A stretch of DNA of 64,000 nucleotides, from positions 558,001 through 622,000 of the forward strand of contig NZ_CABVGP010000003.1 in assembly GCF_902497555.1 (NCBI RefSeq), given 5' to 3'. The position numbers were made by a program, and so were the translations under genes. Origin of the DNA: Amycolatopsis camponoti. Lineage in GTDB: Bacteria; Actinomycetota; Actinomycetes; Mycobacteriales; Pseudonocardiaceae. A model generated the notes under the pieces. The model searched no databases, had not been told where the DNA came from, and saw nothing but the letters and a program-made list of their open reading frames with translations. The first letter of the stretch is position 1. Every line of letters starts with the position of its first letter. Of this stretch, positions 1 through 8,670 are shown piece after piece.

Positions 1-715
1 CGGTGTCCCAGCCGAGGGTCGAGGTCAGGACGGTGAACACCGCGAACCGGTGGAGGTTGTCGGCGAGCGGCGCACCGGGGACGAACCCGAGGCCCGCGGT
101 GGCGCCGACGCTGGTTCCGGCGAGGAACGGCCATGACCAGAGGCTCATGAGGAGCCCGAAGAAGTAGGCGGCGAAGACGCCGTACGCCACGAGCATCGCG
201 ATTTCTGTCTTGCCGCGCGTTTTCCGCGGCAAGAGCCCGGCGCCGAGCCCGATGAGCGAGGACGCGAGCATCTGGAACGGCAGCCACGGCCCGACCCCGG
301 CGGTGAGCAGCGCGCTGGTGAAGAGCGAAGTCGAGCCGAGCACGAACCCGAAGCCGGGCCCGAACACCCGCCCGGCGAGCACGAGCAGGAAGAACACGAG
401 CTCGATACCCCCGGTCCCGGCCCCGAGCGGCCGCAGGCCAGCGTTGACCGCCGAAAGCACCCCGAGCAGGGCGAGCGCTTTGGCATCGATGCCCCCACGC
501 GAGAGTTCCGCGAGGACGACGAGGATCAGCACCGGCAGGGTCGCCATGAAGACGAAAGGGGCATCGGCGGTGTGCGCGGCTTCGCTCGGCGCGGGGTGAG
601 CGAAGAGGGGCCAGCAGAACATGGCGAGGCCGAGGACGGACGCGACGCCGAGGACCAGCGCGGGTCGGAGGGCGATCCGGACGGCGCGGGGCGGCGGCCC
701 GAGGAAGTCGCTCAT
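1..715 (-). CDS. ECF transporter S component, truncated by window edge
   Basis: This is a polytopic membrane protein that begins at an ATG at 715 (MSDFLGPPPRAV) and runs off the left edge; about 238 residues are visible. The reading shows several strongly hydrophobic segments separated by short loops, among them LVLGVASVLGLAMF, VFMATLPVLILVVLAEL and MLVAYGVFAAYFFGLLMSLW. That is the layout of the substrate-binding S subunit of an energy-coupling-factor transporter. It lies downstream of a double ECF ATPase and a CbiQ-like T subunit on the same strand. The substrate cannot be read from the sequence. A CbrT-like cobalamin role is a guess based on the DUF4430-type neighbour at 3678-4307. Confidence 0.8.
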   Translation of the reverse strand, partial: MSDFLGPPPRAVRIALRPALVLGVASVLGLAMFCWPLFAHPAPSEAAHTADAPFVFMATLPVLILVVLAELSRGGIDAKALALLGVLSAVNAGLRPLGAGTGGIELVFFLLVLAGRVFGPGFGFVLGSTSLFTSALLTAGVGPWLPFQMLASSLIGLGAGLLPRKTRGKTEIAMLVAYGVFAAYFFGLLMSLWSWPFLAGTSVGATAGLGFVPGAPLADNLHRFAVFTVLTSTLGWDT

Positions 716-1031
716 GCCGCAACCACCGCTGGTCGCGCCGGCCACGAGTCACGGCCACGCGGTCGGCGCCGGAAGGCGGACCGCGGGCCAACGCTCGACG
801 CGAAGTGCGAGGGTGCCGACGCGAGGTGCTGCCCGGCGACCGCGGCCGGCCGATCGGCCCGATCCGTGCCGCTCGGCGAGGCATCGCCGAGCGCCAGTGC
901 GCGCGACCCACCGTCGGACACAGCCGGGCACGAAGCGACACCAGGCCGCACGAACCCGCGCGCCGGCTGCCGCGAAACCACCGGCACCTCCCGGCCCCCG
1001 CCCGCCCGCCCCCTCCCCTCCGCCGCCCTCC
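716..1031. other. Non-coding gap inside the ECF transporter locus
   Basis: The 316 bases between the ATPase stop and the S-component start hold no convincing gene. The open frames here have Arg/Pro/Ala-rich translations typical of shadow frames in high-G+C DNA. I looked for a B12-box-like GCCACTG element on the minus strand, as a cobalamin riboswitch would need, and did not find one. The gap suggests that the S component has its own promoter. Confidence 0.5.
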
Positions 1032-2630
1032 TCATGCCAGGGCTTCCGCTACCTCGTCCACCGTCAGCCACTGCTCCGGTGCCAGGATCTTCGCCACCTG
1101 CGGGGCGAACGCCGGCGACGCGACGATCACCTCCTTCGTCGGGCCGTCCGCGACCACCTCGCCCTCGGCCAGCACCACCACGCGGTGCGCCACCGTGGCC
1201 ACGAACTCGACGTCGTGGGTGGCCAGCACTACCGCGTGGCCCTGCGAGGCCAGCTCTCGCAGGGTCGACGCGAAGCGCCTTTTCGCGTGGTAGTCCAGGC
1301 CGCGGGTGGGCTCGTCGAGCAGCACGACCGGTGGGGCCGATGCCAGCTGGATCGCCAGCACCAGCGCCAGTCGCTGCCCTTCCGAGAGGTCGCCGGGGTG
1401 CGCTTCACCGGCTATCCCGGGGGCCAGCCGGTCCAGCAGGGCCCGGGCCGTTCCCGCCGGGACCTCCGATTCGGTGTCGGCCTGTACGCACTCGGCGTCG
1501 ACCGAATCGAGGTACAGCAGGTCGGCCGGGGTCTGCGGGACCAGCCCGACGCGCTGACGGGCCACTCGTGGCTTGAGCGACGCGGGATCCGCGCCACCGA
1601 CGTCGACCTTCCCCGCCGACCTCGGGCCGCTGCCCTGCACCGCCCAGAGAAGCGACGACTTGCCGGAGCCGTTGCGTCCCATCAGCGCGATCACTTCCCC
1701 CTGCCCGACACGCAGGTCCACCCCGCGCACCGCCAGGACATCTCCGTATCGGACCACCACCCCTCTCACGTCCAGTGCTTGACCGGTCACCGAGAGGGTA
1801 CGACTCACCACCGACAATTTCTGAAGCCGAGATCGCAAGGGGCCCGCGACCCGGCGAGCGTCCCGCACCGACAGCGGCAACGGCGACCACCCCGCCAGCC
1901 GTCCCAGCTCGGCGATCGGCGGCGCGATCGACGACGTCGCCAAGATCTCCGACGGCGGCCCGGACCGCACCGAACCGTCGCCCGGCAGGTACAGCACCCG
2001 GTCCGCGTACTGCGCCACCCGCTCCATCCGGTGCTCCGCGACGACCACCGTCGTCCCGAGGTCGTGCACCAGCCGGGTGATCGCCGCCAGCACCTCCTCG
2101 GCCGCCGTCGGGTCCAGCGCCGACGTCGGCTCGTCGAGCACCACGACGGACGGGTGCGCCGTCAGCACCGAGCCGATCGCGACGCGCTGCTGCTGCCCGC
2201 CCGACAAAGTCCGAAGTGGACGGTTGCGCAGCTCCGCGATCCCCAGCAGGTCCAGGGTTTCCTCGACGCGCTTGCGCATGACGTCCGGCGCCACCGCGAG
2301 CTGCTCCATCGCGTACGCCAGCTCCTCCTCGACGGTGTCGGTCACGAACCCCGAAAGCGGGTCCTGCCCGACAACCCCGACGACCGAAGCCAGCTCACGC
2401 GGCGGGTACGAAGCGGTGTCCAGCCCGTTCACCAGCACCCGCCCGGACAGACGTCCGCCGGTGAAGTGCGGGACGAGCCCGTTGATCGCGCCGAGAAAAG
2501 TCGACTTGCCGGCCCCGGTCGGCCCCGCGACCAGGCACAGCTCACCCTCCTCGACCAGCAACGAGACGTCCGAAAGCACCGGCCGCGAGGCGTCCGGGTA
2601 GGTCACCGTGACCCGCGAAAACTCGATCAC
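1032..2630 (-). CDS. ECF transporter double ATPase (tandem A components)
   Basis: This protein of about 532 residues fuses two ABC ATPase domains that power vitamin or metal uptake through an ECF module. The first half has Walker A GPTGAGKST near residues 36-44, signature LSGGQQQR and Walker B VVVLDEPTSALD. The second half has GRNGSGKSS, a less canonical signature LSEGQRLAL and VVLLDEPTRGLD. The GTG start at 2630 is chosen because it overlaps the stop of the T-component gene (GTGA), which indicates translational coupling. The longer frame upstream is in the wrong frame for the T component and is a shadow. The gene lies between the T and S subunits, all on the minus strand. Confidence 0.92.
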   Translation of the reverse strand: MIEFSRVTVTYPDASRPVLSDVSLLVEEGELCLVAGPTGAGKSTFLGAINGLVPHFTGGRLSGRVLVNGLDTASYPPRELASVVGVVGQDPLSGFVTDTVEEELAYAMEQLAVAPDVMRKRVEETLDLLGIAELRNRPLRTLSGGQQQRVAIGSVLTAHPSVVVLDEPTSALDPTAAEEVLAAITRLVHDLGTTVVVAEHRMERVAQYADRVLYLPGDGSVRSGPPSEILATSSIAPPIAELGRLAGWSPLPLSVRDARRVAGPLRSRLQKLSVVSRTLSVTGQALDVRGVVVRYGDVLAVRGVDLRVGQGEVIALMGRNGSGKSSLLWAVQGSGPRSAGKVDVGGADPASLKPRVARQRVGLVPQTPADLLYLDSVDAECVQADTESEVPAGTARALLDRLAPGIAGEAHPGDLSEGQRLALVLAIQLASAPPVVLLDEPTRGLDYHAKRRFASTLRELASQGHAVVLATHDVEFVATVAHRVVVLAEGEVVADGPTKEVIVASPAFAPQVAKILAPEQWLTVDEVAEALA

Positions 2631-3688
2631 CGGACCACCCCGGGAGGACGAGGCGCCACGAACGCGGGCACCACCGCGATGAGCAGGGAAACCACGTGGA
2701 GCAAGGAGACCTCCGGCCACCGCAACGGGCTCAACGACGGGTACAGGTTCGCCGGATCGACCTGAGCGAACAGGAAAAGCGAAACGCACGACGCCACCCC
2801 GGCCAGCACGACCAGTGTCTCCGGCCACCCCCACGGGTCCGGCCGGTACGCCGTCCGCCGCACGCGCCGTCCGCCGAGGACGAACCCCACGACCGCCACC
2901 GCCAGGCCCACCGCCAGCAGCGGCACGCCGAGCCACGACGACGTCCCGTCGAGCACGCCGTAGACGCCGACGCACACGCCCACCAGCCCGAACAGGACGC
3001 AAGAAGCGATCAGCGCCCGCACGCCGGGGCTCAGGTACGCCCGGCGCCCGTAGCCCCGGGAGTCCATCGCGGCCGCGAGCCGCAGCGACCGGTCCATCGC
3101 GTCCTCCAGCACCGGCACCACGATGCCCTTCACCGCCCGCAGCCCGCGAGTCCGCCCCGCCCGCAGCCGCCGGGCGCGTCGCACGCGCTGGACGCTCTCG
3201 ACGAGCTGCGGCGCCACGGTCAGCGCCACCGTGACCGCCGTACCCACCTCGTACAGGGCCCCCGGAACCGCCTTGAGCAGGCGTTTCGGGTTGGCCAGGG
3301 CGTTCGCCGCGCCGACGCAGACGACCATTGTGGCCAGCCGCAGGCCGTCGTAGAACCCGCCGAGGAGCGCCTCCGCCGACGTCGGCCCGAGCAGCGACAA
3401 CCCGGCGGTCAGCGGGATCCGGGGCAGCGCGAGGAGCACGTGGCCGCCGTCCTCGCCGCCGACCAGGATCCGGAACAGCACGCGCGACGCGACGATCAGC
3501 GCGCCGACGTACGCGTAGAGCCGGAACGCCAGCGCCCACGGCGCGTCACTCCGCCGGTTCGCGACCACGAAACCCGCGATGGCGATGATCAGGCCGAGCA
3601 GCAGCGGGTTCGTCGTCCGGCTCGCGGCGACGGCCAGCGCGAGCGCCCAGACCCACCAGGCGCCGGGGTGCAGCGCCCTACTGCGCAC
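2627..3688 (-). CDS. ECF transporter T component, CbiQ family
   Basis: This 353-residue membrane protein has about eight hydrophobic segments. It carries the two Ala-Arg-Gly-like coupling motifs expected of CbiQ/EcfT proteins, read here as RRARRLRAGRTRG and AAAMDSRGYG; these bind the ATPases. It would form the transmembrane coupling subunit with the double ATPase (1032-2630) and the S component (1-715). It overlaps the upstream secreted protein by 11 bases and the ATPase by 4, so the four genes look like one operon. It is longer than the usual 220-270 residues because of an extra hydrophobic N-terminal segment. Confidence 0.88.
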   Translation of the reverse strand: MRSRALHPGAWWVWALALAVAASRTTNPLLLGLIIAIAGFVVANRRSDAPWALAFRLYAYVGALIVASRVLFRILVGGEDGGHVLLALPRIPLTAGLSLLGPTSAEALLGGFYDGLRLATMVVCVGAANALANPKRLLKAVPGALYEVGTAVTVALTVAPQLVESVQRVRRARRLRAGRTRGLRAVKGIVVPVLEDAMDRSLRLAAAMDSRGYGRRAYLSPGVRALIASCVLFGLVGVCVGVYGVLDGTSSWLGVPLLAVGLAVAVVGFVLGGRRVRRTAYRPDPWGWPETLVVLAGVASCVSLFLFAQVDPANLYPSLSPLRWPEVSLLHVVSLLIAVVPAFVAPRPPGVVR

Positions 3689-4307
3689 GCCGGCGACGGG
3701 CGACGACGATCCCGGCGCCGGCGACCACCACGATCACGACGGCCCCGATGACCAGGCCCCAGGGGAACGAGCTGCCCTGCTCGGCGGGTGCCTGCGCGGG
3801 AGAGGCCGCCTGCCGGACCGGCGCGACGCGAGGCGGCGCCGGCAGGTCGTTCGCCGACTTCGGCCGCGCGAACGCCCAGCCCTCGAAGCCGTTCGCGACC
3901 GGCTTCGACGTCTGCGCGCCTTCCTGGCTCGACTCCCACGTGCCGCCGGGCTTCGCGTGCCAGTAGCTCCAGTACGCCGTCGCCGACGGCATCCCCGCGC
4001 ACGACTCGACGTCCGGACCCGGCTTGCCGTCGATCCGGCAGGCCACGGCGAGGCCGTACTTCTGCGAGCCGGCGACGTCGACGCCGGCTTCCTGCAGGGC
4101 CGCGATGCCGTTCGCGGGCGTGCCGGGCGCGCAGCGGATCAGCGGCTGCGGGCCCAGGTCGCCGAAGTCGACGACCACCGTGACCCCGGCACCCTCGGCG
4201 CAGGACCCCTCGGTCCCCGTCGCCGACGCGGGAGCGGCCCCGGCGAGGCACGCCCCCAGCAGCAGGGCAGAGGCAGCGGAGAAACGGGCGAAGCGCGCGG
4301 CGATCAT
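3678..4307 (-). CDS. Secreted, membrane-anchored DUF4430/transcobalamin-like protein
   Basis: This 209-residue protein starts at the ATG at 4307. The N-terminal signal peptide (hydrophobic ASALLLGACLAGAAPASA) is followed by a beta-rich domain beginning TVVVDFGDLG and containing WSYWHAKPGGTW. The Pro/Ala-rich stalk ends in a single membrane helix (WGLVIGAVVIVVVAGAGIVV) and a basic RRRRAQ tail. The fold resembles the small DUF4430 / transcobalamin C-terminal-like domain that often accompanies predicted corrinoid ECF transporters. It is the first gene of the ECF operon and overlaps the T component. Binding of the substrate at the cell surface is inferred, not shown. Confidence 0.7.
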   Translation of the reverse strand: MIAARFARFSAASALLLGACLAGAAPASATGTEGSCAEGAGVTVVVDFGDLGPQPLIRCAPGTPANGIAALQEAGVDVAGSQKYGLAVACRIDGKPGPDVESCAGMPSATAYWSYWHAKPGGTWESSQEGAQTSKPVANGFEGWAFARPKSANDLPAPPRVAPVRQAASPAQAPAEQGSSFPWGLVIGAVVIVVVAGAGIVVARRRRAQ

Positions 4308-4360
4308 GCGAGAACCATAACCAGCCGCGGACGCGGTTCCGGCGCGACGAGCGACACACC

Positions 4361-4366
4361 TAGACT
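4361..4366 (+). promoter_or_regulatory. -10 box for a probable leaderless transcript
   Basis: TAGACT lies 7 bases before the GTG start of the Gfo/Idh oxidoreductase (4374), where there is no Shine-Dalgarno sequence. This is the typical geometry of a leaderless actinobacterial mRNA starting at or next to the start codon. Confidence 0.5.
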
Positions 4367-4373
4367 GCGGCTC

Positions 4374-5279
4374 GTGGGACAGCTCATCGCGGACGGACAG
4401 CTGCGCGTCGGCCTGATCGGTGCCGGCCCGTGGGCGACGACCATCCACGCGCCCGGCCTGGCGGATCACCCCGGCACGGCGCTGACCGCGGTCTGGGCCC
4501 GGCGGCCCGAGGCCGCGCAAACGCTTGCGGACACGCACTGCGCGGCCACCGCGAGCAGCGTCGAGGAGCTGTTCGAGCAGGTGGACGCGGTCGCGCTGGC
4601 CGTTCCGCCGTCGGTACAGGCCGAGCTGGGCGTGCGCGCGGCCGAAGCCGGGAAGCACCTGATCCTGGAGAAGCCGATCGCCGCCGACCTCGCCGGTGCG
4701 CAGCGGCTCGCGGACGCCGTCGCGGCCGCGGACGTCGCCGCACTCGTCGTGCTGACCTTGCGGTACTCCGCGCAGACCCAGGACTGGCTCGCGGACCTCG
4801 CCCAGGCGGGCGGCTGGGCCGGCGGGGGCGCACGCTGGCTGTCCGGCGCCCTGCTCGGCGGCCAGTACGCCGCTTCGGAGTGGCGTCAGGACGACGGCGG
4901 CGCGTTGTTCGACATCGGCCCGCACGCGCTGGACATGCTGGACGCCGCGCTCGGCCCGATCACCGAGGTCGTGGCGGCCCGGCAGAGCCCCGGCGACCTC
5001 TGGCACCTGATGCTGGCGCACGAGAACGGCGTGGTCAGCACCGCGACGCTGTCGCTGCGGCTGCCGGTGCAGCCGACCGTGGTCGAGGTCGCCGTCTGGG
5101 GACAGCACGGTTATCGGACGCTCGGGCGCAAACCGGGCACGGCGCAGGAGTCCTACACCGCGCTGCTGGACGACTTCGCGGCGATGATCGCCAGCGGCAC
5201 CACGACGCACCCGTGCGACGTCCGCCGTGGTCTGCACCTGCAGAACCTCCTCGAGCAGGCCCGGACGCTGGCCGAGTAG
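4374..5279 (+). CDS. Gfo/Idh/MocA-family oxidoreductase
   Basis: This 301-residue NAD(P)-dependent dehydrogenase begins at GTG 4374. It has an N-terminal Rossmann glycine motif (VGLIGAGPWA) near residue 13 and the family's EKPIA motif (HLILEKPIAADLAGA) around residue 100. The C-terminal alpha/beta dimerisation domain contains GGALFDIGPHALD, where the His and Asp of the active site are expected. The substrate is not evident; members act on sugars, inositols or biliverdin-type compounds. It stands alone, divergent from the ECF operon, with a likely leaderless promoter. Confidence 0.85.
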   Translation: MGQLIADGQLRVGLIGAGPWATTIHAPGLADHPGTALTAVWARRPEAAQTLADTHCAATASSVEELFEQVDAVALAVPPSVQAELGVRAAEAGKHLILEKPIAADLAGAQRLADAVAAADVAALVVLTLRYSAQTQDWLADLAQAGGWAGGGARWLSGALLGGQYAASEWRQDDGGALFDIGPHALDMLDAALGPITEVVAARQSPGDLWHLMLAHENGVVSTATLSLRLPVQPTVVEVAVWGQHGYRTLGRKPGTAQESYTALLDDFAAMIASGTTTHPCDVRRGLHLQNLLEQARTLAE

Positions 5280-5306
5280 TACACAGGCCCGCATCGCGGG
5301 TTTACG

Positions 5307-5330
5307 TTGTGAAGTAAGGCTTCCTCACAA
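5307..5330 (+). terminator. Possible hairpin after the oxidoreductase
   Basis: TTGTGA (5307-5312) and TCACAA (5325-5330) are inverted around an inner GAAG/CTTC pair, 28 bases after the stop codon. The stem is short and no T run follows, so it is a weak terminator candidate. Confidence 0.3.
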
Positions 5331-5340
5331 ACTCCCCGAA

Positions 5341-5376
5341 TTCATCCACAGGGTTGTCCACAGGATCCACTGTGGA
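5341..5376. promoter_or_regulatory. Cluster of DnaA-box-like sequences
   Basis: TTCATCCACA (5341-5350), TTGTCCACA (5354-5362) and the inverted CACTGTGGA (5368-5376) lie within 36 bases upstream of the VanZ gene. TTGTCCACA is the actinobacterial DnaA-box consensus. No dnaA, dnaN or replication gene is near, so this is more likely a DnaA-responsive or titration site than an origin. The last box overlaps the palindrome TCCACTGTGGA. Confidence 0.4.
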
Positions 5377-5539
5377 CGGTGCGCCTCCCGACCGAACCAC
5401 GGGAACCTTCGTCGCGCCACCGGAAAGATCACCGAATAGTGCGGTCTGCTCGGACTGCCGAGACGATCTTGTGATGCGAAGGTGATCTTGGGAGGGCACG
5501 CGCATCGAAGTTTCTTGAGGGGTTCGAGAGAGGAGGCGC

Positions 5540-6193
5540 ATGGAAGCCTTGCTGCGCGCCTTCTGGGGGATGATTCCGGTTTCGGCCATCGCGCTGCCGT
5601 ACGCGCTGCTCGGCTGGCCACTGCTCGCGGCTCGACGGCGGCGAAGACTGCCCGCCCGCTACGCGACCGCGACAGCCGGCGTCGACAGCGCCGCATTCCT
5701 CGTCGCATTCCTGGTGTTGTGCCTGGTCACGATGCCCGTCGGCACCTCCGGCGTGAGCACGCTCGACCTCGTTCCCGGCGCCGACATCACCGCGGCCTTC
5801 AGCGACGACGGGTCACTCTGGCAAGTGATCGGCAACGTCCTGCTGCTGTGCCCGCTCGGCGCCTTGCTGCCGTTGAGGATGCGCCGCCTGCGCACCCTGC
5901 TGCGGATCGCGCTGGCCGCGCTGGTCGCGTCCGTGCTGGTGGAAGGTACGCAATATCTGATCCATACCGGCCGTGTGACCTCGACCGACGACGTCCTGCT
6001 CAACACGGCGGGCGCCACGCTCGGCGCGGCCCTCAGCCGTCGCGGCTGGCGGGCGCTCGACCCGCCGCCGCCGGTGCCCGTCACGATTCCGGCGCAACGC
6101 CGGACGATCTGCGAAGCCCCGCTCAGGATGCGGGTCCCGCGTTCGGTCTGGGACACGCGCTACGCGGCCGTCGCCCACCCGGAACGCCAGTAA
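5540..6193 (+). CDS. VanZ family membrane protein
   Basis: The protein has 217 residues and starts at an ATG preceded by GAGAGGAGG. It has four to five membrane segments (MIPVSAIALPYALLGW, SAAFLVAFLVLCLVTM, VIGNVLLLCPLGALLPL, IALAALVASVLVEGTQYL). The VanZ hallmarks are an N-x-LL-x-P-x-G motif (NVLLLCPLGALLPL), then E-x-x-Q and D-D-V-L-x-N-T-x-G (STDDVLLNTAGATLG). VanZ-like proteins are linked to low-level glycopeptide resistance and cell-envelope stress, but most have no proven function. The C-terminal 40 residues are polar and probably cytoplasmic. Confidence 0.85.
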   Translation: MEALLRAFWGMIPVSAIALPYALLGWPLLAARRRRRLPARYATATAGVDSAAFLVAFLVLCLVTMPVGTSGVSTLDLVPGADITAAFSDDGSLWQVIGNVLLLCPLGALLPLRMRRLRTLLRIALAALVASVLVEGTQYLIHTGRVTSTDDVLLNTAGATLGAALSRRGWRALDPPPPVPVTIPAQRRTICEAPLRMRVPRSVWDTRYAAVAHPERQ

Positions 6194-6247
6194 ACCGCTT
6201 GCGAGCCGTGCCAAGATGGCCGGGTAGAGCCCGTTTCGAGTCAAGGA

Positions 6248-6346
6248 ATGACCGCCTATGCCTGGCGCCGCCTCCGGCGTCGGCCCCCGTTAGGCCCGAC
6301 GCCCGGCGTTCCGCCCGCGAGCCCGTCCGGGGCCGCGGTTCCTTGA
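6248..6346 (+). CDS. Candidate 32-residue leader peptide before the GNAT gene
   Basis: ATG 6248 has AAGGA immediately upstream and opens a 33-codon frame that ends in TGA one base before the acetyltransferase ATG (TGAcATG). The product is Arg- and Pro-rich (WRRLRRRPPLGPTPGVPP), the sort of sequence that slows ribosomes. Inverted GGCGTCGG/CCGACGCC lies inside it. A TAGAGC box near 6223 could be its -10. This looks like a coupling or attenuating upstream ORF. It is inferred from position and composition only. Confidence 0.4.
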   Translation: MTAYAWRRLRRRPPLGPTPGVPPASPSGAAVP

Positions 6347-6347
6347 C

Positions 6348-7109
6348 ATGCTCTCGAAAGGCTCCAACCCAGCGATGTCCGCTATTCAGGCTTATGTCCG
6401 CAAGACCGCGCCGCGCGGCCGGAACACCGAGCAGGTCGGCCCCTTCCTGGCGACCTACTCACCGGGCACGGCCCATCCGATGCTCAACTACGCGATCCCG
6501 GACGACGGCGCGAAGCCGACGGCGGCCGAGATCGACGCCCTGACCGAGGCGTACCGGCGGCGGGACCTGCTCCCGCGGCTCGAGTACTTCACCGACGTCG
6601 CCCCCGACCTGGAGAACCTGCTGGTCGAGGCGGGGTACGCGCTCGAACGCCGGGTGCCGCTGATGACCTGTTCGCCGGCCGACCGGGTCGATCGGCCGGC
6701 TCCGGCGGAGATCCGGCTGCGGACACCGGAGTCCGCCGAAGACTTCCGGCGCATGCGAGCCGCGCAGAACATCGCGTTCGGCGAGGCACCGGAGATCAGC
6801 GACGCCGAGGTCGACCGGCTGAAGACCACCGGACGGCACCTCCTCGCGGAAGAGGCCGGCGTGGTCGTCGGCGGCGGGGTCGCGCTGGACATCGTCGACG
6901 GCACCACCGAGGTCGCCGGGATCGCCGTGCTCGAGGCGTACCGGAGGCGCGGGATCGCCGCGGCGCTCACCGCGCGCCTCACCCGCGACGTCCACGAAGC
7001 CGGCGCGCACACCGCGTTCCTCACCCCGGGTGACCTGGGGATCGGCACCGTCTACGCCCGCGTCGGCTACCGGCCGGCGGGTGAGTGCGTGCACTTGTCG
7101 CTGAGCTAA
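6348..7109 (+). CDS. GNAT family N-acetyltransferase
   Basis: This 253-residue protein has a C-terminal GNAT domain. The acetyl-CoA pyrophosphate loop reads YRRRGIAAALTARL near residue 200, after the beta-4 strand TEVAGIAVLEA. The last strands end in the conserved FLTPGDLGIGTVYARVGYRP. The N-terminal 110 residues (SPGTAHPMLNYAIPDD) form a second, diverged lobe seen in proteins with a duplicated GNAT fold. The acceptor is unknown. ATG 6348 follows the leader-ORF stop by one base; an alternative ATG at 6375 would give MSAIQAYVRK. The stop codon overlaps that of convergent arfB. Confidence 0.82.
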   Translation: MLSKGSNPAMSAIQAYVRKTAPRGRNTEQVGPFLATYSPGTAHPMLNYAIPDDGAKPTAAEIDALTEAYRRRDLLPRLEYFTDVAPDLENLLVEAGYALERRVPLMTCSPADRVDRPAPAEIRLRTPESAEDFRRMRAAQNIAFGEAPEISDAEVDRLKTTGRHLLAEEAGVVVGGGVALDIVDGTTEVAGIAVLEAYRRRGIAAALTARLTRDVHEAGAHTAFLTPGDLGIGTVYARVGYRPAGECVHLSLS

Positions 7110-7537
7110 TCGTCGAAGCGGCCGGAGCGGCCGCGTTTCACGTCGCTCCGGCGCTTCTTCGACGCCAGGCGGCGCTCCTTCGAACCGCGGGACGGCTTCG
7201 TGGCGCGCCGCTTGGCCGGCGGCGGCGCCGACGCGTCCTTCAGGAGGTTCGTCAGGCGGCCGCGGGCCGCTTCCCGGTTCTGCAGCTGCGAGCGGTGTTC
7301 GCTGGCCGCGATCGTCAGGACGCCGTCGACCAGCCGCGAGCCGAGCCCGGCCAGGACCCGGTCACGCAGGTGCTCCGGGATCGACGGCGACGAAGCGACG
7401 TCGAAGGACAGCTCGACGCGCGAGTCGGTGGTGTTCACGCCTTGCCCGCCCGGGCCGGACGAGCGTGAAAAGCGCTCGCTCAACTCGGCTCCCGGGATCG
7501 TGAACCGGGAGCCGATCACCACGTCTTCGGCTGCCAC
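7106..7537 (-). CDS. arfB: Alternative ribosome-rescue factor, class I release-factor-like
   Basis: This 143-residue peptidyl-tRNA hydrolase of the ArfB/YaeJ family rescues stalled ribosomes. The catalytic GGQ lies in SSGPGGQGVNTTDSRVEL near residues 27-45. The C-terminal tail is very basic (KRRATKPSRGSKERRLASKKRR), as needed to occupy the empty mRNA channel. The length and order of parts match the family. Its stop codon overlaps that of the GNAT gene on the other strand, so the two transcripts converge with no spacer. Confidence 0.93.
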   Translation of the reverse strand: MAAEDVVIGSRFTIPGAELSERFSRSSGPGGQGVNTTDSRVELSFDVASSPSIPEHLRDRVLAGLGSRLVDGVLTIAASEHRSQLQNREAARGRLTNLLKDASAPPPAKRRATKPSRGSKERRLASKKRRSDVKRGRSGRFDD

Positions 7538-7570
7538 TCGACCAGTGTGACAGCTGCGATCAAGTACGTT

Positions 7571-8641
<1,071 letters not shown>

Positions 8642-8670
8642 GGTGGAAGGACTCCCTCTGGAAGGAACTG

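Noticed and set aside
716..1031. Possible cobalamin riboswitch before the ECF S component
   Set aside because: The minus strand has a loosely similar GGTGCCGGT region but no B12-box core (GCCACTG) or ordered pairing elements, so I do not call it.
621..2765. Long plus-strand open frame opposite the ECF ATPase
   Set aside because: Its composition is Arg/Gln/His-rich and it lies antisense to a clear ABC ATPase; high-G+C shadow.
5341..5376. Replication origin
   Set aside because: Only three DnaA-like boxes, no A/T-rich unwinding region and no dnaA, dnaN or parAB nearby.
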